A program made the translations under genes and the position numbers. This document shows, piece after piece, positions 49,499 to 62,487 of a stretch of 64,000 nt of DNA (position 1 is the first letter of the stretch; each line of letters starts with the position of its first letter). The stretch comes from Pseudomonas viridiflava (GTDB lineage Bacteria; Pseudomonadota; Gammaproteobacteria; Pseudomonadales; Pseudomonadaceae). Location: NCBI RefSeq assembly GCF_900582625.1, contig NZ_UTIQ01000084.1, forward strand, positions 744,001 through 808,000, written 5' to 3'. The notes under the pieces are model-generated. The model ran no database searches, was not told the origin of the DNA, and saw only the letters and a list, made by a program, of their open reading frames with translations.

Positions 49499-49653
49499 GA
49501 GTAATCCTGTTTAGTGAGGGCGTGGCCCATAGGGGAAATTCTGCCGTGCATGAAACGCGTTGAGGGCGCGTTCCCGTCCGGTCCTGCGGGCCCTCTAGGG
49601 GGGCCGGCGTCCGGGCGTAGCCAGGGAGCCCGGAGTATATACACTGGTGTACG

Positions 49654-49699
49654 GCTGCGCACCCCTGGCTGTCGGCGCTGCGCACTCCTGGCCGTCGGC
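49654..49699. repeat. 23-bp tandem repeat (two copies)
   Basis: GCTGCGCACCCCTGGCTGTCGG at 49654 and GCTGCGCACTCCTGGCCGTCGG at 49677, followed by the start of a third unit (ATGCTGCG). Lies upstream of rhlE in the metF-rhlE gap. Confidence 0.7.
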
Positions 49700-49719
49700 C
49701 ATGCTGCGTTGGCGCGAAA

Positions 49720-49757
49720 TAAAAAATGCTCACGTACTTGAGTACGCTGCGCTTTTT
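49720..49757. terminator. Hairpin CGTACT-TG-AGTACG with flanking A/T tails
   Basis: AAAAAATGC...GCGCTTTTT with the perfect CGTACT / AGTACG core. Placed downstream of metF on the minus strand, so it probably terminates ahcY-metF. Confidence 0.6.
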
Positions 49758-49759
49758 GA

Positions 49760-49884
49760 TTTCACTCCGCCTTGCCTGGCCTTAGTCCAGAAGCGCTCTT
49801 AATTCGTGTGCTTCGTGTTTCAGCCGCGCGGAATTGACACTTCAATTCCGCGCTTTGTTCATTTGAAGCGCTGCAAACTTTTGC
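49760..49884. other. Short gap before metF 3' end
   Basis: With the region 49499-49719, this forms a 386-bp gap between rhlE and metF. Beyond the tandem repeat and hairpin above, only GAATTGACACTTCAATTC-like symmetry near 49831-49848 was noticed. No gene recognised. Confidence 0.4.
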
Positions 49885-50730
49885 TTAGCGCGGCAGTTTG
49901 AGGTTGTTCCACACGGCCAGGCTCGGTTCTGCCTGGTTCAGGGTGTAGAAGTGCAAGCCCGGTGCGCCACCTTGCAGCAGGCGGTCGCACATTTCTGTGA
50001 TGACCTGCTCGCCGTACGCCTGAATGCTCTCGATGTCGTCGGCGTAAGCCTCCAGCTGTTTGCGAATCCAGCGTGGAATTTCAGCGCCGCACGCGTCGGA
50101 GAAACGCGCCAATTTGCTGTAGTTGGTGATCGGCATGATGCCCGGCACGATCGGAATCGTGACGCCCATCTTGCGCACGCGCTCGACGAAGTAAAAGTAG
50201 CTGTCGGCGTTGAAGAAGTACTGAGTGATCGCGCTGTCGGCGCCGGCTTTGGCCTTGCGCACGAAGTTGGCGATGTCGTCTTCGAAGTTGCGCGCTTGCG
50301 GGTGCATTTCCGGGTAGGCGGCGACTTCGATGTGGAAGTGGCTGCCGGTCTCTTCACGGATAAAGCTGACCAGGTCGTTGGCGTGGCGCAGCTCGCCACT
50401 GGCCATGCCCATGCCGGATGGCAGGTCGCCGCGCAGGGCGACGATGCGTTTGATGCCCGCATCCTGGTATTGCTTGAGCAGGGCGCGCAGTTCGGCCTTG
50501 CTGTCGCCCACGCAGGACAGGTGCGGTGCGGTGGGCACCCTCACGTCGCTGTCCAGTTGCAGCACGGTGTTGATCGTGCGGTCGCGGGTCGAACCACCGG
50601 CACCGTAGGTGCAGGAGAAGAAATCGGGGTTGTAGCCAGCCAGCACGCGGGCAGTGGCTAACAGTTTTTCATGCCCAGCGTCGGTCTTGGTCGGGAAAAA
50701 CTCGAAGCTGTAGCGACGTTCTTTGCTCAT
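49885..50730 (-). CDS. metF: 5,10-methylenetetrahydrofolate reductase MetF
   Basis: Reduces methylene-THF to methyl-THF for methionine synthesis. 281 aa, TIM barrel with N-terminal YSFEFFPTKTDAGHEKL, SCTYGAGGSTRDRT and RKAKAGADSAITQYFFNAD. Downstream of ahcY on the same strand with a 112-bp gap, so part of the riboswitch-controlled unit. Confidence 0.96.
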   Translation of the reverse strand: MSKERRYSFEFFPTKTDAGHEKLLATARVLAGYNPDFFSCTYGAGGSTRDRTINTVLQLDSDVRVPTAPHLSCVGDSKAELRALLKQYQDAGIKRIVALRGDLPSGMGMASGELRHANDLVSFIREETGSHFHIEVAAYPEMHPQARNFEDDIANFVRKAKAGADSAITQYFFNADSYFYFVERVRKMGVTIPIVPGIMPITNYSKLARFSDACGAEIPRWIRKQLEAYADDIESIQAYGEQVITEMCDRLLQGGAPGLHFYTLNQAEPSLAVWNNLKLPR

Positions 50731-50811
50731 TTAAAAGTGCTCTCGGAAACGCTGGCGAATGGTCGACAGGCCCGGCTTCCAATGGGAAAGCGCGAACCTG
50801 TACTTCGCGGC

Positions 50812-50835
50812 AAAGCGCCCGCGGATGCGGGCGCC
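50812..50835 (-). other. Stem-loop between ahcY and metF
   Basis: GCGCCCGC-GGAT-GCGGGCGC hairpin in the intercistronic gap, just past the ahcY stop, without a clear U run. Confidence 0.5.
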
Positions 50836-50842
50836 AGGCACA

Positions 50843-52471
<1,629 letters not shown>

Positions 52472-52554
52472 CTATAGCCACTATTAACAGCGTTGTTGCG
52501 ACAGCCTCGCATCGCTTCTGCCATGCTGCGGGCGTTCTAACACGAGGAGCAGGT

Positions 52555-52959
52555 ATGAACTTCCACACACGCAAATGGGTGAAGCCCGAAGACCTCAACC
52601 CCAACGGCACCTTGTTCGGCGGCAGCTTGCTGAAGTGGATCGACGAGGAAGCGGCGATCTACGCGATCATCCAGCTGGGTAGCCAACACGTGGTGACCAA
52701 GCTGATTTCGGAAATCAACTTCGTGTCGTCGGCGCGCCAGAGCGACATCATCGAGCTGGGCATCACGGCCACCGCTTTCGGCCGCACGTCGCTGACCATG
52801 CGCGCCGAAGTGCGCAACAAGATCACCCGCAAAAGCATCCTGACCATCGACAAGATGGTGTTCGTCAACGTCGATGCCGACGGCAACCCGGCGCCCCATG
52901 GCAAAACTGAAATCACCTATATCCGCGACCAGTTCAAGGAAGAGGGCGGTTCGGCCTAA
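52555..52959 (+). CDS. Acyl-CoA thioesterase (hotdog, YciA/BFIT-type)
   Basis: 134 aa, single hotdog domain. NPNGTLFGGSLLKWIDEEA carries the catalytic acid region, then ITRKSILTIDKMVFV. Start at 52555 behind GAGGAG; upstream codons are non-coding. Divergent from ahcY with a 317-bp gap that includes the riboswitch. Confidence 0.85.
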   Translation: MNFHTRKWVKPEDLNPNGTLFGGSLLKWIDEEAAIYAIIQLGSQHVVTKLISEINFVSSARQSDIIELGITATAFGRTSLTMRAEVRNKITRKSILTIDKMVFVNVDADGNPAPHGKTEITYIRDQFKEEGGSA

Positions 52960-53063
52960 GCCGAGCGATTGACTGATATGCCATTGGCCAGCGCCCGGCT
53001 GGTCATGGATTCGGCGCGCGCATCAAGGCAAGCTGCTCGGAACAAAAAAACCGAGGAGTTGCT

Positions 53064-53450
53064 ATGACCGTTGCTTACTGGTGCGTGCTGATTGCGCTGT
53101 TTCTTCCCTACCTCTGCACAGGCCTGGCCAAAGGCTTGGGCGGTGGCTTCACACCCAAGCACAACCACGACCCGCGGGCGCAGCAGGCGACCATGAATGG
53201 TCCGGCCAAGCGCGCGAACAATGCCCAGCTCAATGGCTTCGAGGTGACGCCGGCATTCGCTGCTGCGGTGATCATCGCCCATCAAATTGGCCATGCCGCG
53301 CAGACCACCATCGACCTGCTGGCGATCTGGTTTATCGTCAGTCGCATCCTGTACATCATCTGCTACCTGGCCGACTGGGCGCCGATTCGCTCGCTGATAT
53401 GGGGCGTTGGCATGGCGCTGATCGCGAGCTTTTTCTTCGTCAGCGTCTGA
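53064..53450 (+). CDS. MAPEG-family membrane protein
   Basis: 128 aa, four predicted membrane helices. MAPEG pattern: NGPAKRANNAQLNGFEVTPAF followed by helix pairs. Eukaryotic MAPEG proteins are glutathione-dependent; the bacterial role is unknown. RBS GAGGAG before ATG 53064. Confidence 0.82.
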   Translation: MTVAYWCVLIALFLPYLCTGLAKGLGGGFTPKHNHDPRAQQATMNGPAKRANNAQLNGFEVTPAFAAAVIIAHQIGHAAQTTIDLLAIWFIVSRILYIICYLADWAPIRSLIWGVGMALIASFFFVSV

Positions 53451-53524
53451 CCTCGAAGGTTGGTAATCGCAAGCAAGGCGAGGATACTGGCGGCCGCCGT
53501 TGAACAGCCAAAAGTAGCCTCGCC

Positions 53525-53974
53525 ATGATTTCGAAAAAAGCCGCTCTCATTATTTTTGCCTGCCTGGCCATCGCCGCTTGCGGTGGCGTTGACCCAAACT
53601 CGCCGCAGGGCAAGCGCCAGGCCATCTTCAAACAGATGCTCAAAACAGGTGAAGACCTGGGCGGCATGTTGCGCGGCAGGGTGCAGTTCGACAGCGAGAA
53701 ATTCGCTGCCGGCGCGGTGAAGCTCGACGAGTTGTCCAAGCAGCCTTGGCAGTATTTCCCGCAGGTGCAGGAAACCGACAAAAGCAGCGCCAAGCCCGAA
53801 GTTTGGGAAAACCAGGCGCGCTTTCAAGAACTAGCGAAAAATCTGGAAGCCGCGACGGCAGCCCTCGTCGTCGCCAGCCGGGATCCGGCACTGGACGCGA
53901 AGAAGCTCGACGCGCCCGTACAGGCCGTGGAAGACGCCTGTGAAACCTGCCACAAGGCCTTCCGCAATCACTGA
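53525..53974 (+). CDS. Cytochrome c'-like lipoprotein
   Basis: 149 aa. Signal peptide with lipobox IAAC (Cys about 20), then a four-helix-bundle domain ending in the heme-binding CETCHKAFR (CxxCH), as in cytochrome c' and c556. The lipobox suggests anchoring to the membrane, which is unusual for this usually soluble periplasmic family. Ends 6 bp from the convergent DUF1090 gene. Confidence 0.8.
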   Translation: MISKKAALIIFACLAIAACGGVDPNSPQGKRQAIFKQMLKTGEDLGGMLRGRVQFDSEKFAAGAVKLDELSKQPWQYFPQVQETDKSSAKPEVWENQARFQELAKNLEAATAALVVASRDPALDAKKLDAPVQAVEDACETCHKAFRNH

Positions 53975-53980
53975 GTGTGA

Positions 53981-54385
53981 CTAGCGCTCCAATTGCTTCT
54001 TGGCTTCGTCGAGTTCTTTGCGCGCTTCGGCCAGTTTGTTTTTGCGTGAGTCGATCTTCTCTGGGTCGCCTTTGGCCATGGCCTTTTGCAGATCGCTTTC
54101 GCGGCGTTTCACCTCATGCTGAGCGTCCAACACTTTTTGCTCGCGTGATTTCTCCAACTGCTCGTCGGTGCAGTTGCTCTTAACCTGGCTCAACGCCGTT
54201 TCCAAACCCGCCTGCTGCGCGCTATTGCCCGCAGCTTTGGCGCGTTCGATTTGTTGTTGGATTTCGTCGCGCTTGGCGGCGCAGCCGGTCAGGGTTTTGG
54301 TGCTTTCTGCAGCCATAGCCGAGGTGGCGAGAAGGCCAAGCGCGGCCGCTGTGACAAGGTGACGTAAGGCATGTAAAGACAACAT
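53981..54385 (-). CDS. DUF1090 (YqjC-like) periplasmic protein
   Basis: 134 aa, signal peptide MLSLHALRHLVTAAALG, then a helical coiled region LTGCAAKRDEIQQQIERAK and a highly charged tail (KRRESDLQKAMAKGDPEKI). Two cysteines. Unknown function. Confidence 0.85.
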   Translation of the reverse strand: MLSLHALRHLVTAAALGLLATSAMAAESTKTLTGCAAKRDEIQQQIERAKAAGNSAQQAGLETALSQVKSNCTDEQLEKSREQKVLDAQHEVKRRESDLQKAMAKGDPEKIDSRKNKLAEARKELDEAKKQLER

Positions 54386-54499
54386 TGCAACGCTCCGTTG
54401 GCAGTGAAAAAGGTCGGCGACCGGACGCTTGCCCGAGGTCGCGATAGCCAGAAGTCTATCCGATACAAACCGGTCTGTTGGGGTGGCGGGCTCGGGTCA

Positions 54500-56369
<1,870 letters not shown>

Positions 56370-56500
56370 CCGTCATCCCCGCGAAGGCGGGGATCCAGAA
56401 TTTTTCGGCGGGCAAAGGACTTGGGACCGCCGACTACTCCACTTCGGTCCGGAAGTCTGGATTTCGAGTCGTCGAACCGCCGCCTCCGCGGGAATGACGG
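56370..56500. repeat. MITE-like palindromic element, copy 1
   Basis: Termini CCGTCATCCCCGCG and CGCGGGAATGACGG are complementary (one mismatch). Inner sequence GGATCCAGAA...GGCGGGCAAAGGACTTGG, shared with copy 2, and ends with a CTGGATT arm that pairs with it. 131 bp. Confidence 0.75.
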
Positions 56501-56559
56501 TGGTTTTGGGATAGACCTCCGTCACATTCGCGGGAATGACGCTGATGTTGAAAATACCT

Positions 56560-56675
56560 CCGTCATCCTCGCGAAAGCGGGGATCCAGAATCTTTCGGCG
56601 GGCAAAGGACTTGGCACCGCCGACTATTCCACTTCGGTCCGAAATTCTGGATTCCCGCCTGCGCGGGAATGACGG
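56560..56675. repeat. MITE-like palindromic element, copy 2
   Basis: Same termini (CCGTCATCCTCGCG / GCGCGGGAATGACGG) and inner block as copy 1, 116 bp. Both copies are preceded by a CCTCCGTCACATTCGCGGG half-element (56327 and 56518), giving an approximately 190-bp direct duplication. Confidence 0.75.
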
Positions 56676-56747
56676 AGGTGCTTTGAAAATTTCCGTCATG
56701 CCCCGGCAAAAGACGCTTTTTTGAAATCGAGTGTTTTCGTGGACCAC

Positions 56748-56778
56748 AAAAAAAGCCCCGCACAAGGCGGGGCTTTTT
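56748..56778 (-). terminator. Terminator of metK
   Basis: AAAAAGCCCCGC / GCGGGGCTTTTT stem, A run on the + strand supplying the U tail on the minus strand, 16 bp past metK. Confidence 0.9.
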
Positions 56779-56794
56779 CATTTCACCGAAGCAC

Positions 56795-57985
56795 TCACAA
56801 ACCGGCGTTAGCGCGCAGTTGTTCGGCCTTGTCGGTTTTTTCCCAGGTGAACGTGGTGAAGGTGTCATCACCGACAGTCAGTTCTTCCGGCGTACGACCG
56901 AAGTGGCCGTAGGCCGCAGTTGGACGGTACATCGGGTGCAGCAGGTCGAGCATTTTGGTGATGGCGTACGGACGCAGGTCGAAGGTGTCGCGCACCAGTT
57001 GGATGATCTTCTCTTCGCTGACCTTGTTGGTGCCGAAGGTGTTGATCGAAACCGACGTTGGCTGCGCTACGCCGATGGCGTAGGACACCTGAATTTCGCA
57101 GCGCTCGGCCAGACCGGCAGCGACGATGTTCTTGGCCACGTAACGACCGGCGTAAGCGGCCGAGCGGTCTACCTTGGATGGATCTTTACCGGAGAACGCG
57201 CCGCCGCCGTGACGGGCCATGCCGCCGTAGGAGTCGACGATGATTTTGCGGCCGGTCAGACCGCAGTCGCCCACTGGGCCGCCGATCACGAAGTTGCCGG
57301 TCGGGTTGATGTGGAACTGGGTGTCTTTGTGTAGCCATTCAGCCGGCAGCACGTGCTTGACGATCAGTTCCATCACGCCTTCGCGCAGGTCTTTGTAGCT
57401 GACTTCCGGGTTGTGCTGGGTGGACAGAACCACGGCATCCACGGCGACGGGCTTGCCGTTTTCGTAGCGGAAGGTCACTTGCGATTTGGCGTCCGGGCGC
57501 AGCCAAGGCAGCAGGCCGGATTTACGCGCTTCGGCCTGACGCTCAACCAAACGGTGGGCGTAGCAGATTGGCGCTGGCATCAACACGTCGGTGTCGTTGC
57601 TGGCGTAGCCGAACATCAGGCCCTGGTCGCCGGCGCCCTGGTCTTCCGGCTTGCTGCGGTCAACGCCCTGGTTAATGTCGGGAGACTGCTTGCCGATGAT
57701 GTTCATCACGCCGCACGTGGCGCCGTCGAAGCCGACGTCCGAGCTGGTGTAGCCGATGTCGGTGATGACGTTACGGACGATTTCTTCCAGGTCGACCCAG
57801 GCGTTGGTGGTTACTTCGCCGGCGATGATGGCAACACCGGTTTTCACCAGGGTTTCGCACGCCACGCGAGCGTGTTTGTCCTGGGCGATGATGGCGTCGA
57901 GGACGGCATCGGAAATCTGGTCGGCGATTTTGTCTGGATGTCCTTCAGACACGGACTCAGAGGTGAAAAGAGAGTATTCGCTCAT
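56795..57985 (-). CDS. metK: S-adenosylmethionine synthetase MetK
   Basis: Makes S-adenosylmethionine from methionine and ATP. 396 aa: [51 protein letters not shown] are signature motifs. The start at 57985 gives the standard length; the upstream open frame is the antisense of the preceding gene's 3' part and is rejected. Follows the ArsR-type gene by 19 bp on the same strand, so probably co-transcribed. Confidence 0.97.
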   Translation of the reverse strand: MSEYSLFTSESVSEGHPDKIADQISDAVLDAIIAQDKHARVACETLVKTGVAIIAGEVTTNAWVDLEEIVRNVITDIGYTSSDVGFDGATCGVMNIIGKQSPDINQGVDRSKPEDQGAGDQGLMFGYASNDTDVLMPAPICYAHRLVERQAEARKSGLLPWLRPDAKSQVTFRYENGKPVAVDAVVLSTQHNPEVSYKDLREGVMELIVKHVLPAEWLHKDTQFHINPTGNFVIGGPVGDCGLTGRKIIVDSYGGMARHGGGAFSGKDPSKVDRSAAYAGRYVAKNIVAAGLAERCEIQVSYAIGVAQPTSVSINTFGTNKVSEEKIIQLVRDTFDLRPYAITKMLDLLHPMYRPTAAYGHFGRTPEELTVGDDTFTTFTWEKTDKAEQLRANAGL

Positions 57986-58004
57986 CTCGACGGGTTCCTG
58001 TTTA

Positions 58005-59030
58005 TCAAGTGTTCGGCAGCGTTGTGGCTGCTGATGGGTCCGGGCTACCAGGGGCGCGCTGAAAATGGCGCACCTGAATCTGGAAACCATTGCGTAAACC
58101 AATGTAGAGGCTTTCACCGGGTTCAAGCCCTGCGGCTTGGGCCCAGTGGGCCAGGTCGTCCTGTTCGAAGCCAAGCCAGAGATCGCCACAGGCCTCGCGG
58201 GCCCAGCTCTGGTTGTGGCGGCACAACTCGGTAATCAACAAGCTGCCGCCGGGCTTTACCCGCTGCGCCAGTTGCTTCAGCGCGTCGGCCGGTGCGGCCA
58301 GGTGGTGCAGCACCATGTTCAGCACCACGCAGTCGGCGGTTAGCCGCGCGCTTTCTTCATTTAAGGCATCGGCCAGTTGCAATTCAATGTTGCTCAGGCC
58401 GTCTTGCTCACAGCGAACGCGGGCCAGTTCGAGCATGGCGGGGCTGTTGTCCAGCGCCGTAACACGAGCGAAACGCTTGGCCAGCTCGGGCAGAAAACCA
58501 CCATCGCCGGGGCCGACTTCCAATGCCGTGGCTTCGCGGTTGAAGCCCAACGCATCGAGCAGCGCGAGCACGCTGTCGCGGTATTGCGGCAGGCCGGCGA
58601 TCAGGTCTTGCTGGGCCTGGAAGTTCTCGGCCATGCGGCTGAAAAAGTCCTGGCTGGCGGCGGCGCGTTGGCCGTGCACGGCGGCGATGCGGGTTTGTAC
58701 GTCGGCTGGCAATTCCAGGCTGTCGACTTCATCGAGCAACGCGCTGTGTAGCAAACCGCCCAGGCGTTCGGCCGGGGCCAGGGCGCGGCGGTAGAAAATG
58801 GCGTTGCCTTCGCGGCGCGTGGCCACCAGCCCGGCCTGGGCCAGCACCTTTAAATGGTGGCTCATGCCGGATTGGCCGGTGGCGAAAATCTGCGCCAGTT
58901 CCAGCACGCCAAACGAGTCGTTGCTCAGCGCGCGCAACACGTTCAACCGCAGCGGATCACCGCCGGCCTTGCACAGGGCGGCCAGCTCATCGGCAGGTTC
59001 GAAACGCAGTTGGGGGACGCGCATATTCAT
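58005..59030 (-). CDS. ArsR-family regulator fused to a SAM-dependent methyltransferase domain
   Basis: 341 aa. N-terminal winged-helix ArsR domain (about 12-95; [20 protein letters not shown]) followed by a class I methyltransferase fold (about 145-290) with motif [16 protein letters not shown]. No metal-binding cysteines of ArsR sensor type seen. In several proteobacteria, ArsR-type SahR controls methyl-cycle genes in response to SAH, which makes a sensing role for the methyltransferase domain likely. The neighbour metK fits. Start ATG 59030 (MNM); no strong ribosome site is visible, so translation could be leaderless or from the second ATG two codons on. Confidence 0.85.
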   Translation of the reverse strand: MNMRVPQLRFEPADELAALCKAGGDPLRLNVLRALSNDSFGVLELAQIFATGQSGMSHHLKVLAQAGLVATRREGNAIFYRRALAPAERLGGLLHSALLDEVDSLELPADVQTRIAAVHGQRAAASQDFFSRMAENFQAQQDLIAGLPQYRDSVLALLDALGFNREATALEVGPGDGGFLPELAKRFARVTALDNSPAMLELARVRCEQDGLSNIELQLADALNEESARLTADCVVLNMVLHHLAAPADALKQLAQRVKPGGSLLITELCRHNQSWAREACGDLWLGFEQDDLAHWAQAAGLEPGESLYIGLRNGFQIQVRHFQRAPGSPDPSAATTLPNT

Positions 59031-59071
59031 AGGGTGCGCAGTCTAGTCGGTCATTTTTTATCCAGCAACAC

Positions 59072-59095
59072 CAATATCAAAAAGTTTTGATATTG
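59072..59095. promoter_or_regulatory. Perfect palindrome CAATATCAAAA-AG-TTTTGATATTG, putative ArsR operator
   Basis: 11-bp arms with a 2-nt centre, in the 187-bp gap between the regulator-metK unit and tktA, 42 bp from the regulator start. Typical size and form of an ArsR-family operator. An AT-rich site in GC-rich surroundings. Confidence 0.7.
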
Positions 59096-59217
59096 CGCGC
59101 CGAGGGTCGTCGAAGGGACAAAAGCGGCCCGGTTCGACCATCTGTGATTGCCCCGCACTACCGGCCTGGGCGAAAATGGCCGCCTTTTTGTGAACAGCCC
59201 TACCCAGGAGATTAGCG

Positions 59218-61215
59218 ATGCCCAGCCGTCGTGAGCGTGCCAATGCCATTCGTGCCCTCAGCATGGATGCCGTGCAGAAAGCCAACAGCGGCCACCCCGG
59301 TGCACCGATGGGTATGGCGGATATCGCCGAAGTGCTGTGGCGCGACTACCTCAAGCACAACCCGAGCAACCCCGAATTCGCCGACCGTGACCGTTTTATT
59401 CTGTCCAACGGCCACGGCTCAATGCTCATCTATTCGTTGCTGCACCTGACCGGTTACGACCTGTCCATCGACGACCTGAAAAACTTCCGTCAACTGCACA
59501 GCCGCACCCCGGGCCACCCGGAATACGGCTACACCCCTGGCGTAGAAACCACCACCGGCCCACTGGGCCAAGGCCTGGCCAACGCCGTGGGTTTTGCCCT
59601 GGCGGAGAAAGTGCTGGGCGCGCAGTTCAACCGTCCTGGCCACAACATCGTCGACCACCACACCTACGTGTTCCTAGGTGACGGTTGCATGATGGAAGGC
59701 ATTTCCCACGAAGTGAGTTCGCTGGCCGGCACCTTGGGCTTGGGCAAGCTGATCGCCTTCTACGACGACAACGGCATCTCCATCGACGGCGAAGTGGAAG
59801 GCTGGTTCACCGACGACACGCCCAAGCGTTTCGAGGCCTACGGCTGGCAAGTGATCCGCAATGTGGACGGCCACGACGCCGAAGAAATCAAGATCGCCAT
59901 CGACACCGCGCGCAAGAGCGCGCAGCCGACGCTGATCTGCTGCAAAACCGTGATCGGCTTCGGCTCGCCGAACAAGCAAGGTAAGGAAGACTGCCACGGC
60001 GCTCCGCTGGGCGCCGACGAAATCGCCCTGACCCGCGCCGCGCTGGGCTGGAACCACGGGCCGTTCGAAGTTCCGGCTGACATCTATGCCGAGTGGGACG
60101 CCAAAACGGCGGGCGCTGCCGCCGAAGCGGAGTGGAACAGCCGTTTCGACGCTTACGCTGCCGCTCACCCGGAACTGGCAAACGAGCTGAAACGCCGCCT
60201 GGCCGGCGACTTGCCTGCCGACTTCGCCGACAAGGCCGTTGCCTATATCAATGAAGTGGCGAGCAAAGGCGAAACCATCGCCAGCCGCAAAGCCAGCCAG
60301 AACGCCCTGAATGCATTTGGTCCGCTGCTGCCGGAATTCCTCGGCGGTTCGGCTGACCTCGCCGGATCCAACCTCACGCTGTGGAAAGGCTGCAAGGGCG
60401 TGAGCGCTGAAGACGCCGCTGGCAACTACATGTTCTACGGCGTACGCGAGTTCGGCATGAGCGCCATCATGAATGGCGTGGCCCTGCACGGCGGCTTCGT
60501 GCCGTATGGCGCCACCTTCCTGATCTTCATGGAATACGCCCGCAACGCTGTGCGCATGTCGGCGCTGATGAAAAAGCGCGTGCTGTATGTGTTCACCCAC
60601 GACTCCATCGGTCTGGGCGAAGACGGCCCGACGCACCAGCCGATCGAGCAGCTCACCAGCCTGCGCACCACGCCGAACCTCGACACCTGGCGCCCAGCCG
60701 ACGCGGTTGAATCGGCCATCGCCTGGAAGCACGCCGTTGAACGTAAAGGCGGCCCGAGCGCGCTGATTTTCTCGCGCCAGAACCTGCCTCACCAAACCCG
60801 CGACGCCGAGCAACTGGCCAACGCCGAGCGCGGTGGTTATGTGCTGAAAGATTGCGCGGGCGAGCCTGAGCTGATTCTGATCGCCACCGGTTCGGAAGTG
60901 GGCCTGGCCGTTCAGGCTTACGACAAGCTCACTGAGCAAGGCCGCAAGGTGCGCGTAGTGTCCATGCCGTGCACCAGCGTGTTCGACGCCCAAGACGCCG
61001 GCTACAAGCAGGCCGTGTTGCCGCTGCAAGTGGGCGCGCGTATCGCCATCGAAGCCGCCCACGCGGACTACTGGTACAAGTACGTCGGCCTGGAAGGTCG
61101 CGTAATCGGCATGACCAGCTTCGGCGAGTCGGCCCCCGCTCCGGCGTTGTTCGAGCACTTCGGCTTTACCGTGGAGAACATCCTCGAGCAGGCTGGCGAG
61201 TTGCTGGAAGGTTAA
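59218..61215 (+). CDS. tktA: Transketolase TktA
   Basis: 665 aa TPP enzyme of the pentose-phosphate pathway. [17 protein letters not shown] near the start, TPP motif [18 protein letters not shown], ARSAxMGSAD-like [12 protein letters not shown], and [20 protein letters not shown]. Start at 59218 behind CAGGAG. First gene of tktA-epd-pgk. Confidence 0.97.
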   Translation: MPSRRERANAIRALSMDAVQKANSGHPGAPMGMADIAEVLWRDYLKHNPSNPEFADRDRFILSNGHGSMLIYSLLHLTGYDLSIDDLKNFRQLHSRTPGHPEYGYTPGVETTTGPLGQGLANAVGFALAEKVLGAQFNRPGHNIVDHHTYVFLGDGCMMEGISHEVSSLAGTLGLGKLIAFYDDNGISIDGEVEGWFTDDTPKRFEAYGWQVIRNVDGHDAEEIKIAIDTARKSAQPTLICCKTVIGFGSPNKQGKEDCHGAPLGADEIALTRAALGWNHGPFEVPADIYAEWDAKTAGAAAEAEWNSRFDAYAAAHPELANELKRRLAGDLPADFADKAVAYINEVASKGETIASRKASQNALNAFGPLLPEFLGGSADLAGSNLTLWKGCKGVSAEDAAGNYMFYGVREFGMSAIMNGVALHGGFVPYGATFLIFMEYARNAVRMSALMKKRVLYVFTHDSIGLGEDGPTHQPIEQLTSLRTTPNLDTWRPADAVESAIAWKHAVERKGGPSALIFSRQNLPHQTRDAEQLANAERGGYVLKDCAGEPELILIATGSEVGLAVQAYDKLTEQGRKVRVVSMPCTSVFDAQDAGYKQAVLPLQVGARIAIEAAHADYWYKYVGLEGRVIGMTSFGESAPAPALFEHFGFTVENILEQAGELLEG

Positions 61216-61232
61216 AAGCCTTAACCTTTACT

Positions 61233-61327
61233 CCGTCATTCCCGCGCACGCGGCGGTCCGACGATTCGGAATCCAGAATCGTCGATCAGACGGCAATTCT
61301 GGATCCCCGCCTTCGCGGGGATGACGG
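61233..61327. repeat. MITE-like palindromic element, copy 3
   Basis: 95 bp: CCGTCATTCCCGCG at the left and CGCGGGGATGACGG at the right, with an inner inverted pair AATCCAGAAT / ATTCTGGAT. Same family as 56370. Located in the tktA-epd gap and folds into a long hairpin. Confidence 0.8.
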
Positions 61328-61387
61328 TGCTAGAGGTGAGGACGAATTCGCCGCACCCCCTCCGCTTCACCCGACGTGAGCCTGTCC

Positions 61388-62461
61388 ATGTCCCAACGTC
61401 CTTACAAAGTTGCCCTTAACGGTTATGGCCGCATTGGTCGTTGCGTGCTGCGTGCGTTGTATGAGCGTGGCGCCAAGGCCGGTTTTCAGGTGGTGGCGCT
61501 GAATGATCTGGCGGATCTGGCCAGCATCGAATACCTCACGCGCTTCGACTCCACCCACGGGCGGTTCCCCGGTGAGGTGCGGATTGAAGGCGATTGCCTG
61601 CACGTAAATGGCGACAACTTGCGGGTGCTGCGCAGCGCCACGCCTGAGGGCATTGACTGGAAAGCGCTGGATGTCGACCTGGTGCTGGAATGCTCCGGCG
61701 TTTACAACAGCCGCGCCGACGGCCAGCGGTTTATCGACGCCGGCGTGCCGCGCGTGTTGTTCTCGCAGCCGATGGCAAGCGAGGCGGATATCGACGCCAC
61801 CATCGTCTACGGCGTTAACCAGCAGCGCCTGACCGGCCACGAGACGTTGGTTTCCAACGCTTCATGCACCACCAACTGCGGCGTGCCGTTGCTGAAATTG
61901 CTGAATGAAGCGGTGGGTCTGGAATATGCATCCATCACCACGATTCACTCGGCCATGAACGACCAACCGGTAATCGACGCTTACCACCACGAAGACTTGC
62001 GTCGCACGCGGTCGGCGTTTCAGTCGGTGATTCCGGTGTCCACCGGCCTGGCCCGTGGTATCGAGCGTTTGTTGCCGGAACTTGCCGGACGAATTCAGGC
62101 CAAAGCCGTGCGAGTGCCGACGGTGAACGTCTCGTGCCTGGACATCACCCTGCAAACTGCGCGTGATACCGATGCACACGAGATCAACCGAGTGCTGCGC
62201 CAAGCGGCGGAAAGTGGGCCATTGAAGGGTTTATTGGCCTACACCGAATTGCCGCATGCCAGCTGCGATTTCAACCACGACCCGCATTCAGCGATTGTCG
62301 ATGGCAGTCAGACCCGCGTTTCCGGCCCACGGCTGGTGAACCTGCTGGCCTGGTTCGACAACGAATGGGGTTTTGCCAATCGCATGCTCGACGTGGCTCA
62401 GCATTATCTGGACGTCGCGGCTTCACCTGTTTCTGTTGCACCTGTTTGCAAGCCCCTTTGA
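61388..62461 (+). CDS. epd: D-erythrose-4-phosphate dehydrogenase Epd
   Basis: 357 aa GAPDH-family enzyme giving 4-phosphoerythronate for pyridoxal-phosphate synthesis. [14 protein letters not shown]ossmann start; catalytic SNASCTTNC (Cys about 155) and [15 protein letters not shown]. Distinguished from GAPDH by context (between tkt and pgk) and by [13 protein letters not shown]. The ATG at 61388 is chosen; a GTG four codons upstream is possible, and the ribosome site is weak. Confidence 0.9.
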   Translation: MSQRPYKVALNGYGRIGRCVLRALYERGAKAGFQVVALNDLADLASIEYLTRFDSTHGRFPGEVRIEGDCLHVNGDNLRVLRSATPEGIDWKALDVDLVLECSGVYNSRADGQRFIDAGVPRVLFSQPMASEADIDATIVYGVNQQRLTGHETLVSNASCTTNCGVPLLKLLNEAVGLEYASITTIHSAMNDQPVIDAYHHEDLRRTRSAFQSVIPVSTGLARGIERLLPELAGRIQAKAVRVPTVNVSCLDITLQTARDTDAHEINRVLRQAAESGPLKGLLAYTELPHASCDFNHDPHSAIVDGSQTRVSGPRLVNLLAWFDNEWGFANRMLDVAQHYLDVAASPVSVAPVCKPL

Positions 62462-62487
62462 TCAACCAGCCCGGGAAGGACTGCGCC

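Noticed and set aside
50731..50842. Separate promoter or second riboswitch for metF
   Set aside because: Only a short GC hairpin is visible; no SAM or SAH aptamer motif. Read-through from ahcY is simpler.
61376..61387. GTG start for epd four codons upstream
   Set aside because: Possible, but the ATG gives a better match to the family N-terminus; the ribosome site is weak for either.
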